From Tubiluchus corallicola (lineage: Eukaryota; Priapulida; Priapulimorpha; Priapulimorphida; Tubiluchidae), in assembly GCA_030141605.1 (NCBI GenBank), contig JAQGDQ010000974.1, positions 1 to 64,000 of the forward strand: a DNA stretch of 64,000 bases. Direction: 5' to 3'. The position numbers and the translations under genes were made by a program. The first letter of the stretch is position 1, and each line of letters begins with the position of its first letter. The notes under the pieces are model-generated. The model saw nothing but the letters and a program-made list of their open reading frames with translations. It was not told the origin of the DNA and did no database searches. Positions 46,401 to 57,939 of this stretch are shown one piece after another.

Positions 46401-49400
46401 CAACGGCAACGACAATGTTCATAGCCCTGCAGACAACACTCTTTGTGAAAATCAGGGAAACCGTAAACTAACAGGTGTGCAATCACAACAGCAACAACAA
46501 AAAAAATATCAAAATGACCACGGCCAAAACACCAACATCACTGTCAGAGTCAACAGCGGCTACAGTAACAACAATAACAGAAGCAATTAAACCAGTCTTT
46601 CGATGATTGGCTGGTTATAGCTATGGAACAAGTAATCTAAAAGAATGAAATTGACCTGTATGTTGAACCACAACGTATCACTGCAGAAACGTGAGCAGTC
46701 AACTGTGGTTACCTTGTTTAGCTGGATTTCATGGCTATTTAATTGTTTTACCTTGTTTGGCTGGATTTCATGGCTGTTTAATTGTTTTACCTTGTTTAGC
46801 TGGGTTTCATGGCTGTTTAATTGTTTTACCTTGTTTAGCTGGATTTCATGGCTGTTTAATTGTGGTTACCTTTTTGGCTGGATTTCATGGCTGTTTAATT
46901 GTGGTTACCTTTTTGGCTGGATTTCATGGTTGTTTAATTAAACCTTGTATACAGCTACGGTCTTATTTAGCTGTTCTGTCATAACGCCGGAGTACAGACG
47001 GGCAACCTAGCAGAACAGCTAAATAAGATCAAAGGGAAATCTTTTATTCGACGTCAGTATTAAATACGTCTCTCAACACTGGATGAAGTGATTCTGTACC
47101 AAAAAACAGCAATTCCGTGTTGAGTTGCCGGGAACAGTCAGTTCTGCCTCGTGCTTTTTTGGCTACCTACTTACAGACTCTTGAATATCAGTTTTTTAGG
47201 TTCAGTGTTAGAAAGGCAGGATTTCTGTCAGCAACTGTCTGGATACCTGTAGTACCTTACCTTGAGTGACCATGGACCTTGTTTGGGGAAAAGATTTGCG
47301 CTTAGAGTTAGAATTACCGTGGGGAACAATTATTCCAGTTATTTTCACTTCTGTCCAGGAAGTTACGCTTCAACACAGTTTGTTTGTGTGATTGATTTTC
47401 TGTTTGTTTGGTTGTTTTTGTCTATTATGGCAGCAAACCTATTACGACGCAAAAACTATCTAACAGATTTTCAAGAAACTTTGCAAAGAAAGGTGGGAAT
47501 AGAGTGTCAAAATGGGAATCTTTTCGCCGGTTCTGTTTTCGCAAAACTTGGTCGTACACAATGTACAAAAAAACATTCGTGAAGCACTTCGTATGGGTCT
47601 CAGAGGGTGTGTTTAGTATTTCTTTTTTATTATCTCCACCAGGACAAACGACTAGTTCCATTTCGAGAAATTCTCGCTTGTAAGACTGTGTAACGCTGTC
47701 TATAATCTTGACTTATTAATGCGTATAGCCCAATCAGGTTACTTGGTACGTATTTTATTGTCAGTCTGTTACCATCGCCAACATTAATGGTAAAAGTGGT
47801 AGATAAACACTATGTGGAACATTCGTGTATTATTGATTCTCAATCCATTTAATGTACTTTGTGAGTCTTTTGTTAGTCTATATAATCTCACGACACGTAC
47901 AGTTTTGTATGTCTTTATTGTTCATTTTTGTTATAAAAAAATCAGACGAACAAGTTTAGGATTGTTCAGCTTTTTATCAGAGATCTGCTTCCTACTGAAC
48001 GCATTCTAGTTTTATTACAAAAATCAATTGCGTTAAAATAACATGTGTCATTTTTCCTACTTTTCCATTCGTACCATTTTTACCGCGCACCGTATCTTTC
48101 TCAGCACTATTTACTGTGAGTCATGGTACCAGGTCAACGAGCGTCACTTGGCTCGCTTTGGGTTTCCTCGTAGCTTCAAATAACACCAGGATGCAAGGAA
48201 AAGTTCAAGGTTAATTTTAGCCGTGTTAATTTATTGGGCTTAAAGCCAGCCGAGTAAACAACACTTCTAAAAATAGATTTTTGTCGGTTTTCAAATACTT
48301 GGCCAAATTAAAGGAAAACCGGATGATTGTGTAAACATTAGTACAGAATAAAAATGCTCTAAAATATTGAAAACTACAATAGCTTTTCTGAATCAAAGCT
48401 TTGATTAAATAATAATTACCTCGGATTCTCAAATTTTGTTTTAAACTTTCAAGCAACGCGCGGCTCAGTGAATCTACTGAGACTGGTAGTGGCGCTTTTT
48501 TGTCACAATCGCGTGGCTGATAAATAGAAGGCGGTACCGTGATAACCATGATCATGAACTACTGTGTTAGTTTCATAACGTCCAATGATGTAGAGCCCAT
48601 TTTTCGTGACATCATGCTTTTAATAGGTACTGTAACACCTATGCAAGTGTGTTTGATGCGCAAGGGAAGACGCTTCCATTGCACAAACTGTGGTTAGTTT
48701 CTGACGTAAGCAATAGCTGTGTTCGGTTGCCGTTAATTAACTTTCTAAGCTAATTATTCAAATATAAGGAACAAGTGTTAACTTTTATAGGCAAGAAAAT
48801 GTATATTTTGGACAGTAAATTAACATGAAATTGAGTCTAAACAGTCGTCCGGTTTTCCTTTAATGAAATTTAAACAATGTTAGTTTTTTGCATATACAGG
48901 AACAGCCATATCAGAAACAGCAACAGATAAAATGCGAGTTGGGGAGTTTATTAACAGTTAACAATATGAGATTTTCCGTAATATCAATAATAAGACGAAA
49001 TATCCTACTGCAGAGCTGTGTCGTAAAGTTGACATAACATAATTGTGAAAAAATCAATAAATAAATCTAATTCGAAAAGATTAAATTACAAATGATCATA
49101 ATTGCATTTTGTAATTTGAATCTACATCAAATTTGTAACACTGAAGTAGTCTTGTGTGGCAATTATGTTGCGGTCTTAGTTACCGGGTCGTGCTGCTTTT
49201 GTTTCTCACACCTGCTTTGCTTTGGAACTCGTTATATTTTCTGTACAATTATAGCAGAATTTTCATCTTTGCTGTGGAATATTGTACTGTTGCATGGATA
49301 GTTTATGAATAGTTAATAAATAGACTGATATAATTCTAAGATATCATCATCATCATCATCCAATGAATCACACGTCCAGGGACATGATTCTGCTCACCTC

Positions 49401-52400
49401 CCTATGCCAGGACTCCCTGCTTGCCGCAATGCCCCAAGTGCATTTATTTCTAAGGATCAATGCTGAAGTGTTTAAATCTTTTTGTGCAAAATCTAAGTAT
49501 GTTAACATTTGTCCTCCTGCAGGTGTTTTTTGCTGGTTCTATGGCTTGTTGAAGAGATATCTTCACTGGAATATCATCAGGTAGTCTAAGCATATGCCCA
49601 ATCCATCATAAACGGTGCCTTTTTATTTTTCTTGTCCAAGGTTCTTCTTTTATTTTTTCATACAGATCTTTGTTTGAGATTTTCTTTGGCCATCTGATAC
49701 CCAAAATGTTTCCGTAATTTCGCCTTTGGAACGCATCGATTTCAACTTTATGAATATCCTAAGATACCCTATGAATTTGAATATATAACATGATCAGAGT
49801 ATAACAATCAGCCCGTTTCCATGACAACGCAGTTAAAAAGGAATTTGCAACATTGTTCATACAGTCAGACTCAGACATGCACAATATATATGAGTTGAGA
49901 CGTTAAGTATGGCTGTTCACAATGTCAGTGCAGCTATGAAAGCTGATGCTTGAGCTGCTAGAACAATGCCAGTCTAGCTTAGAGGGGTCACAACAATTCA
50001 TGTGTGAGGTAATGCGACTTGGGTAAGGAGTAAGCTTTGTAGAACAAGCAATACACGGCGCAGTCTCTGTAGTGTCCAAATTCACTGTTCAACAACTAAG
50101 TTAAGTAAGCAATTTATTGTCATTATAGCATAATACATCCAATGAAATTTATGTGGTTTTACGTACTGCAATAACTTATAGAAACAACAAAGAGATTAAC
50201 ACAAATAATTCAATCAGTTGTACAGTGACGGAGAGAATTAATATTGAAGATTCACTGAAATTTACTGTTGATGGTGCGAATTGCAACGGGATAGAAAGAA
50301 TTTAAAGTTCTTGTGGTTTTAGCATTAATTGAGCGGAATCTACGACCAGAAGGAATCTACGAATTTAACTGATTATTAAATCACTAGCTATTAAAATGAT
50401 TTAAACTTCAGCATCAGAAGGAATTCAGAAAGTCGGGCAGCTGTTTGTATTTTTGGTGCCAAGAAATAGGAGAAACCACAAAAGATCATATCTGTGTTTA
50501 TAACAACTAGCAAGAGTAAGCAAGTGAACTGGCGCGAAGTTCTTTTTGCGGTCTTGTAAGATTCCAATACGCGCACTTGCCACCTGGGTGCACGGGAAGG
50601 GGTGACAGTGAGGGAGGAAGAACAAAACAGCTGAAACATCGGTTTCTAGCATTGTTTCTTTTCAGTTTCATTTGCTCCAAGGCAGTAAATTTGCGAATGT
50701 TACAATTACTTTCCCATTTCGTCGCAGATTTCAACGTACGTACTGCAGATTCCGAGTTCATGACCACCCCTTGACCTAAATGCTACCTTCCTCGCACAAA
50801 ACGGAGAATCGGGCTTCTCTCAACCCAGATGCGTCACGCGATAAGTATTTCAAAGCTACGGTAAGCAACTTGCGCCACGAAACTTTGCGGGGGAAATACC
50901 AGACGTGATGAATCATCGAGAACTGTTGGAGCCGCAACCGTGTACGAATATTTGCTTGTTAAGAATGGGCGCCATGTAACTCGTTGAGTTTGGTTACAGA
51001 CAAGGTTGCAAAAAAGTTACATGGTAAGAGAATGAGGAGGATAGACGTTCGTTGAGTTTGGTTACAGACAAGGTTGCAAAAAAGTTACATGGTAAGAGAA
51101 TGAGGAGGATAGACGTTCGTTAAGTTTGGTTACAGACAAGGTTGCAAAAAAGTTACATGGTAACAGAATGAGGAGGATAGACGTTCGTTAAGTTTGGTTA
51201 CAGACAAGGTTGCAAAAAAGTTACATGGTAAGAGAATGAGGATAGACGTTCGTTGAGTTTGGTTACAGACAAGGTTGCAAAAAAGTTACATGGTAAGAGA
51301 ATGAGGAGGATAGACGTTCGTTGAGTTTGGTTACAGACAAGGTTGCAAAAAAGTTACATGGTAAGAGAATGAGGAGGATAGACGTTCGTCGAGTTTGGTT
51401 ACAGACAAGGTTGCAAAAAAGTTACATGGTAAGAGAATGAGGAGGATAGACGTTCGTTGAGTTTGGTTACAGACAAGGTTGCAAAAAAGTTACATGGTAA
51501 GAGAATGAGGATAGACGTTCGTTGAGTTTGGTTACAGACAAGGTTGCAAAAAAGTTACATGGTAAGAGAATGAGGAGAATAGACGTTCGTTGAGTTTGGT
51601 TACAGACAAGGTTGCAAAAAAGTTACATGGTAAGAGAATGAGGATAGACGTTCGTTGAGTTTGGTTACAGACAAGGTTGCAAAAAAGTTACATGGTAAGA
51701 GAATGAGGAGGATAGACGTTCGTTGAGTTTGGTTACAGACAAGGTTGCAAAAAAGTTACATGGTAAGAGAATGAGGAGGATAGACGTTCGTTGAGTTTGG
51801 TTACAGACAAGGTTGCAAAAAAGTTACATGGTAAGAGAATGAGGATAGACGTTCGTTGAGTTTGGTTACAGACAAGGTTGCAAAAAAGTTACATGGTAAG
51901 AGAATGAGGATAGACGTTCGTTGAGTTTGGTTACAGACAAGGTTGCAAAAAAGTTACATGGTAAGAGAATGAGGATAGACGTTCGTTGAGTTTGGTTACA
52001 GACAAGGTTGCAAAAAAGTTACATGGTAAGAGAATAGAGGATAGACGTTCGTTGAGTTTGGTTACAGACAAGGTTGCAAAAAAGTTACATGGTAAGAGAA
52101 TGAGGATAGACGTTCGTTGAGTTTGGTTACAGACAAGGTTGCAAAAAAGTTACATGGTAACAGAATGAGGAGGATAGACGTTCGAGAGTGTTTGGTCAAG
52201 GTCATGAATTCATCAGGCTGCATTGTGCTTTCTTACGAAGCCATGCAATTTGAATGGTCTTCTTCATAAACATTCTATTATGAAAATTTTGATACTACGC
52301 TAGTGTAAATAAACTCGTAGAGCTTTTGGTAACTTTTATCCTCCTGCCATTCACACTAGTTACGGTTAATGAAATCCTTCATGTACTGCTATCCAACAAT

Positions 52401-53238
52401 GGACTCAAATTCCTCCTTAGGCAAAAGTATTTCAATTACAACGTTTTAAAAGGTTTATATTTGATTTGTTACTGACACGTTGCCTAACCTGCCATTTTGG
52501 TGTTTTTAAATACCTCTAATCACAGTTGTCTGTATTATTATCATTAATTGTTTTTATAGCTGAATATTGTTTTTTAACTTTCAGCTATTTTGCATGTATT
52601 ACTCTGTCTGTACCATGCGTGTGTTTGCGCCATCTCGTGGTGAGTCTAGAAAGCTCACGCTCCTACTCTCCTTGAGGATGATTTGTTCAATTTCCAAACC
52701 GTTTCTGTTTTTATTGTTGTATTGTTATTTTCATATGTAAATAGTTTAATGTTTTGTGTTGCAAATGAGTCAAATAAAAAACTATTGATGTGAATTAGTT
52801 CCCTTGGATTACAATAAATTGTGTTTAGCCATGTTACACGTTAGGTTACTGTGTGGCAGGTTAGGGTTAGGGACGATTTTTTCCGGTTCAGAGATGTCCC
52901 TTATATCCAAGGTTGACTGTATAACAAATGATAAATATTCTGTCCATGCGTCACGCTATAAGCAAATATACAGACATAACAACTTTGGGTGGCGGTAAGT
53001 TGCTGACGCAAAACTTGCCGTTTTTTTGTAACAGCTTCCCATGAATGGAAGAAGATGAACATCTGTTATCAAGCGTAGAGTATTAAATTCATGCATGGCT
53101 GCAAGTATGTGATAATACGACACGATTGTTGATTGACTAACGCAGCATTGATAAACACTTGTTGAATGAGTCAAAGCTCATCTCCGTCTGAAGCTGATTT
53201 ATGGCGTTTATGCAGCTGGGTGAGGGTGAAGAGAGAGA

Positions 53239-53306
<68 letters not shown>

Positions 53307-53419
53307 GAGGGGGGAGAGAGAGAGGATGGAGAGAGAGGGAGGGAGGGAGTGTGAGAGAGGGCGAGAAGAAAAAGAGAGAGAGAGACACAGAGAAAAATGG
53401 CGAGAGAAAGAGAGTGAGT

Positions 53420-53463
<44 letters not shown>

Positions 53464-56400
53464 AGAGAGAGAGAGAGAGTGAGAGAGGGCGAGAGAGAGA
53501 GAGAGAGAGGACAGAGAGAGAAAGAGAGAGAGTGAGAGAGGGCGAGAGAGAGAGAGAGAGAGGACAGAGAGAGAAAGAGAGAAGAGAGAGCCAGAGAAAA
53601 AGGGTGAGAGAGAGAAAGACAGAGACAGAGAGAAAGGGCGAGAGAGGGGGGATATAGAATGGACGTTCGAAAGGTCAAAGATCAAAATCAGTGTGGACAT
53701 AACTTTGAAGTTGGACTTTGTAAGTGGGATTATTAAACGACTTTTGGTCTGTGCATGTGTATGTGTTTGTACAAAAGTTGGTGCTGATCTAGAATTTTGC
53801 AAGTTATACAGCTAGATATGTAGTTATTGCGTGCTCGCAACTCGCAAGGCATATATAACGCCATGATTGTTTGGGTATTAATTTACCTCCAAACTCGTTA
53901 ATAAATGATCTTATCATCGACAAACGGAATTGATGTGCTCAAATAAGATGCTTAGCGAGCTGTGTTTTGGTAATGGAACTGAATATGTGCGACTGGTTTG
54001 GGTTTAAGAACCTACAGGCGATGAAACCAGCCAGAAACTATTGGACCTGTACCTATTTACCATTCAGTTAATCGGGAACTTACTCCCCCTCACCTCCCCC
54101 CCGGGCACTGCTTGAAACCAAAATAAAATTACATACCTTATCACAGCTATCTGAATAAACCGTCCTAGGAACTGAGAGATGCAATCTCTCCCTGTCTTCA
54201 CCACTTGTGCTGTTACTAGTTCTTCTTGCAGGAATGTCACTTGTGCCTCTGATAGCAGGTGATCTCTTCAATGAACTGCATTGTCTCTGTATGTGAGTTC
54301 TTGCAGGTGGGTGTGGTTCAGACACCTGAGCAAGCACATCTTCTGACAACAGAGGTGTTTCTGATGTGACGGACATGTTCTCCAGCAGATTCACTGTCTG
54401 TCTTACCGGTGAAAGGCTCTGCGAGGACAAAGAACTAATTGATGAATTGTTCCTTTCTGCCCCTTCTGGTCCACTTTCGCTAGACATTGCAGCACTTTCA
54501 CTGGACGCGGGTGGAGACTCGCCTCCACTGGATGTTACACTCCACTCGCAGGTGACACTTGACTTGAAAGGCTGCGTTTCGTTGTCCTTGCGCATTTTCA
54601 GTAAAAAATATGTGAAATGTCTCCAAGATAAAGTTGCTTCAGCACCAGAATCACTTCTGAAACTTGAGTGACCGCCACTCGTTTGTTAATTAATTTCTAT
54701 GGATTTTTAATCAATTACAAATGTCCACATTCTTATAGCAGGTCGTAGTGCCTACATAAAATCAACTGACAATATTGAAAAAGAAAGTTTTGCACGACCA
54801 GTTCGTTCCACTTTGAATCTGGTGTCTTAGTTTCATAGACCGTTTACCTAACATGAATCACAGCTCTTGGAAAAATGTTCTTGCCAATCCACGTGTTGCA
54901 CTGAAGCATAAATTTGTTTCACAAAGTCGGCGGAAAAACAAGTACTATATTTGGCGGCAGCACTGACGCACGAGAATCACCCCAGAAGCCAACTTCTCTG
55001 TGAATGGATAAGCAGCGTGACTTCAGCTGCAATGAAGCCATGTTTTTTGGGACGCAGTTTGGTGAGCAATTGGCACAGAATGCGCATGATACGAAGCGTT
55101 GAATGCGATACTATAAATAAATCCTTTTACAAACTACTGGGCTGGAGAAGTAGCTGCTCAGCCGTGCAATTTTATTATCTCTTACGCAAACACGGGAATT
55201 TCCCTTAAACGCCCCGCGATGGGCAACGTGTAACTTACAGATACCGTGCAATGCTTTCACGCTAATGCAGTAACACGCTAGAAACTGCACTGAAATATTT
55301 TAAGCATTTAAAAATGAAAAATGCATTTTTGTGTAAGTTATATCGGCGATTTTAGCTTGCAAATTATTTCTACCTGTTTGCCTACATAATTCTAATGTAC
55401 TTATGTGGCGATGCCCTGTCCCTTCGCCCAAGTTTTAGAGCTAATTATCTATAATTTACTTGTAATATCGAAAATCGTAAAACAGTCAAAATTTGCCACA
55501 GAAATTTGTATATTGATATCTTCTGTATTACACAACTTGCGGTGAGACACAAAAACTTCTATGACAATTTCAGAAACAAAGACGCTAACGAAACTTTTTA
55601 TAACACAAGTAATCTAAACAAGCATGTCCGCCTTTTTTCACTCGTCTCCTGCAGACACGTGCGCGCCGAACAATTCGGTCACGTGACCATTCTGATTGCG
55701 TCAGCACAACTTAGTCTTTTATAGACTTGCCAGTTTAACGAATTACTTTAAATACGCTTTTCTTTAAAATTCCTGCTATCAATACTTCCAAGCGGTTTGC
55801 ATTCATTTGATTAAATGGGCCTATTTGTATTTTACGGAAATTTAAATACTGGTTCAAATTTTAAAACCTGTCAAAAATGAGCTCGCATCAAATTATTTAT
55901 GTCATTTTGACAAAAGACGAATATTTATTGCATAATTTTCGTCGTTTCTACTGGGAACGAGTTTGAAAAGGCCGCTTTCAGACGTCTCTTAAATGTGAAA
56001 CTGAACAGACGCAAGACAAATGCGAAGAGATTTTGTTCTGTCAGAAAAGAAAAGATTTGCTTGCGTATTGAACATTTATAGTTAGTTTAGTTTATTTATT
56101 CCAAAAGCCAGTTTTTACATAAAATGACATAAATTACAATGAGCAAGGTAAATTATCGGCTCAGATCAAAAGTAAAACTTGTGAGATCTTAGCCGAATAG
56201 GCGATATGGAATAGCGGGGTGCAGGAGGTGCAAAATAAAATAAAATTATGACAGGTTATGAATGCGAAGATTTTTTTTAATTAATTAATTATTTCTACGT
56301 TCTCATTATTAATTACATGTATTTGCAAACCGCTTATATTCAAGCAGGCTGCACAACATCTTGTTGTGTAATACCTTGCACCTGTTCATTATGTGGCACT

Positions 56401-56795
56401 TATATAAAAACTGCTTTAAGTAACTGCCTGTGGTGTGTTATAAAATGCGTCCTTTACATTGATATGAAAGTATACACGTTTTCCGAGGAAAACAAGAATT
56501 TTGCCTAAAATGTGACGTCCCTAAAACTTTGGCGCCCTAGGTTATAGCCATCTAACTGTCAAATTAATGTTGTGTGCTAACTTTATTTACATACATAGTC
56601 TTCAAAGAAGATCTTACCTGGACAGTGCAGTTTCCAGTTTCTTTTCTAACACTTCGTTTTCATTCACGTAACGACACAGCTGCTTTGATAAACCCTCAAG
56701 CTGTTCAGCCATACTGGTATTTTGCCTTTCGAGTAAGACATTTGTGGTGTTGAGCTGATCGTATGTGTTGTTTGTATCATCTGTGAACAGTGCAT
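40468..56795 (-). CDS. UBAN/zinc-finger ubiquitin-binding adaptor (NEMO/optineurin-like)
   Basis: Minus-strand exons 5'-3': 56618-56795, 54137-54656, 46237-46344, 44718-44855, 43214-43392, 42015-42114, 41143-41358, 40468-40794; all junction phases agree, giving about 590 codons. N-terminal coiled coil (LNTTNVLLERQNTSMAEQLE), a Ser-rich disordered region, coiled coils, then IPLLEQQISVYMDDWKSEKA followed by DKEKALERANELEEK, which matches the UBAN ubiquitin-binding motif (D-F-x-x-E-R, here D-W-x-x-E-K). The C-terminus has a C-x2-C-x14-H-x3-C finger (YCPKCTKAYPQNRHTEFVEH). This order is that of optineurin and NEMO, adaptors binding linear/K63 ubiquitin in NF-kB signalling and autophagy. The first exon has no certain start ATG, so a 5' exon is missing, and more exons may hide in the 8-kb intron. 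Confidence 0.82.
41499..41914 (+). mobile_element. TTAA-flanked MITE, family M1, copy 5 (truncated)
   Basis: Starts TTAA-AGGAAAACCAGACGATTG and matches copy 1 up to agctttgaaagtttaac, then stops; the last 130 bp and right terminus are missing. It lies in an intron of the UBAN gene. Confidence 0.8.
42347..43157. repeat. 81-bp minisatellite, about 10 copies
   Basis: The unit runs from acttaagttcactgtatgta through catgcagtcaacagactcac to ttgttgtcctttt. An 81-bp period with no stops gives three long artefactual ORFs (269-272 codons) on both strands. It lies in an intron between UBAN-gene exons 42015-42114 and 43214-43392. Confidence 0.95.
43455..44245. repeat. Higher-order minisatellite of two alternating units
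   Basis: Unit A (about 69 bp) has ggccagaaaaaccacatgtt and cctctgctatgtgatgatca; unit B (about 79 bp) has gccagtaaaactacatcatg, a paired taaagtaagaagtaaa and ctactatgtgttgaaca. The order is mainly A-B-A-B with one B-B step near 44045. In an intron of the UBAN gene. Confidence 0.9.
44469..44585. repeat. Short tandem repeat, about 36 bp x 3-4
   Basis: ccttagctttaccactgtg recurs with atggc or atgtc spacers. Intronic, diverged. Confidence 0.85.
44939..45282. mobile_element. hAT-like MITE with 8-bp target duplication
   Basis: Termini CAGGGCCTATTTCAG and CTGAAATAGGCCCTG are perfect inverses. Flanks TAAGCACA and TTAGCACA form an 8-bp duplication with one change. G+C-rich ends; no transposase. Confidence 0.9.
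46715..46945. repeat. 39-bp minisatellite, six copies
   Basis: gctggatttcatggctgttt recurs every 39 bp (13 codons), producing open frames on the plus strand that are artefacts. Intronic in the UBAN gene. Confidence 0.95.
46961..47028. repeat. Perfect 18-bp inverted repeat with 32-nt loop
   Basis: tcttatttagctgttctg at 46961-46978 and its exact complement at 47011-47028. It directly follows the 39-bp array and shares its tttagctg motif. Confidence 0.85.
47030..48307. other. Intronic region of the UBAN gene without identified features
   Basis: Contains only short overlapping ORFs (47262-47683) lacking recognisable motifs. Confidence 0.4.
48312..48859 (-). mobile_element. TTAA-flanked MITE, family M1, copy 4
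   Basis: TTAA-AGGAAAACCGGATGATTG on the left and ggttttcct-TTAA on the right; inverted relative to copy 1; full length. Confidence 0.85.
49340..49760 (-). pseudogene. LINE (RTE/craniata-type) 3' end
   Basis: The minus strand encodes DAFQRRNYGNILGIRWPKKI, a stop where Trp is expected, then WIGHMLRLPDDIPVK. The 3' end carries SPGIGR-like and SLDDDD-like codons made by a gatgatgatgat tail. The R-R/H-R-L-x-W-I-G-H-x-L-R motif is characteristic of this LINE group's C-terminus. Interrupted near 49440-49530. Confidence 0.7.
50981..52185. repeat. 65/68-bp minisatellite, about 18 copies
   Basis: The unit begins gtttggttacagacaaggtt and includes gcaaaaaagttacatggtaa and gataga-cgttcg. Copies with gaggagg are 68 bp and those with a single gagg are 65 bp, interspersed. 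Each copy holds acatg-GTAAGAG, resembling a 5' splice site. Intronic in the UBAN gene. Confidence 0.97.
52866..52919 (-). mobile_element. Solo terminus of a pogo-like element
   Basis: gtcccttatatccaaggttg, then actg-TA, is the inverse of the terminus at 453. No partner end nearby. Confidence 0.6.
53225..53652. repeat. (GA)n microsatellite, about 430 bp
   Basis: Nearly pure purine GAGAGA/GGGAGA on the plus strand. ORFs of up to 221 codons (R/E or S/L polymers) on both strands are artefacts. In a UBAN-gene intron. Confidence 0.97.
54657..56089. other. UBAN-gene intron, unassigned stretch
   Basis: No motif recognised. On the minus strand a short open frame begins MASLQLKSRC near 55040; it could be an alternative first exon but nothing supports it. 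Confidence 0.3.
56090..56205 (-). mobile_element. LINE 3' end with hairpin
   Basis: tcggctcagatc (56156 onward) pairs with gatcttagccga (to 56196). The opposite strand ends ggaataaataaactaaac. Same structure as at 5780-6010. Confidence 0.45.
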
Positions 56796-56842
56796 CTGTG
56801 ACATGAGCAAAACTGATAAAGAACTAGGCCAAGTATCGTATA

Positions 56843-57022
56843 TGTAACAATACCATAGATATGGTTTGTGTAGATCAAAGATCTCGGTGATTGCTTAGCA
56901 GTGTTCTGCATTCTAGACTGTCATGCTGCTCTGATCTTCTTTAAGTTCCTAATTAGTTTAATAATTACTACTTTATTATGCACGCATTTGTCTGGTTGCT
57001 AATATTATTGTAGCGTGTAACA
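56843..57022 (+). mobile_element. Candidate LTR followed by a primer-binding site
   Basis: The 180-bp segment starts TGTAACAATACC and ends GCGTGTAACA, then TGGTGTCAGAAGTGAAC, a typical tRNA primer-binding site. The Gag ORF begins 60 bp later. No second LTR was found within the window. Confidence 0.5.
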
Positions 57023-57085
57023 TGGTGTCAGAAGTGAACTAGTTTGTTTTGAGTATTTATTCGGACGGCAAATTTGTAGAGAACT

Positions 57086-57532
57086 ATGAATCAGCTAAAA
57101 CCGCCTAACGCACTAAACTTCGAATCACGCAATCTGTCACAAGCATGGAAAAAATGGCGTGAAGAATTTATCTTGTATATGGAACTTGCACTTAGTGACA
57201 AAACTGAAGAAGTGAAAAAGAAGACTTTTCTGTATTTAATCGGAGAGAGAGGTAGGGAAATCTATCCCACATTAAATATAACTACACCTGAAGCTGAACG
57301 AACTGCCGGACACTTGTTTACAGCCTTTGAAAGGTATTGTATTCCAACTGCCAATCAAACAGTTGAAAGATACAGATTCCTTACTAGAGTACAAAGTTCT
57401 TCTGAAACTATTGATGAATATGTAACAGCTTTGAGAGTGCTGGCTAGTACACGTGAATTTGGGCAGTTGGAAGATTCTCTATTGCGTGACAGAATATGTG
57501 GCGTATACGTGTCGTATAGTATTTTATCTTAG
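57086..57532 (+). pseudogene. LTR-retrotransposon Gag fragment
   Basis: 148 codons beginning MNQLKPPNALNFESRNLSQA, then WKKWREEFILYMELAL: the W-x-x-W-x-x-x-F start of Ty3/gypsy-type Gag. Later FERYCIPTANQTVERYRFLT and an S-x-x-T-I-D-E-Y-V-T-A-L-R motif typical of this Gag domain. The frame runs into a stop soon after DRICGV; no zinc knuckle, protease or RT follows, so the element is truncated. It separates the UBAN gene's first visible exon from the next gene. Confidence 0.8.
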
Positions 57533-57939
57533 TCAGCATTTTCAATACTGTTAGAGACTTTGTTAGAAAAATGTTTTCAAGACAATGCATACAATTTGTT
57601 AATAAGAAACCTACTGATCGTTGTAAGTCAAGTTTTCTCATTTTCACATATGCACGAATCACTGGTGAAGACTTAAAAGAAAATGTTGCTTAGGTAAAAT
57701 ACAACGTACAACAGTAATTATGATATTATATTAATTAAAACGTAAACGTGAGTTTATTATAACTGACAAGTGCACCATATAACAATTTTTTTAACATTAT
57801 AACAATATAACAAAACCAAAGAACGTTTCAGCCATAAATTTTTAGTAAATTCAAATTAAGTATAACACATTAATACAGAACAATGAGTCTGTGCAGGACA
57901 CCTGAAGATAGCAGTAGAAGTAAATAATAACATAATAAA

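Noticed and set aside
46645-46984. Repeat-peptide ORFs of about 97 codons
   Set aside because: Translation of the 39-bp minisatellite in a UBAN-gene intron.
50981-52185. CRISPR-like regular array
   Set aside because: Units are contiguous with no unique spacers, and the genome is an animal's.
53137-53802. ORFs of up to 221 codons (Ser/Leu or Arg/Glu polymers)
   Set aside because: They are translations of a (GA)n microsatellite.
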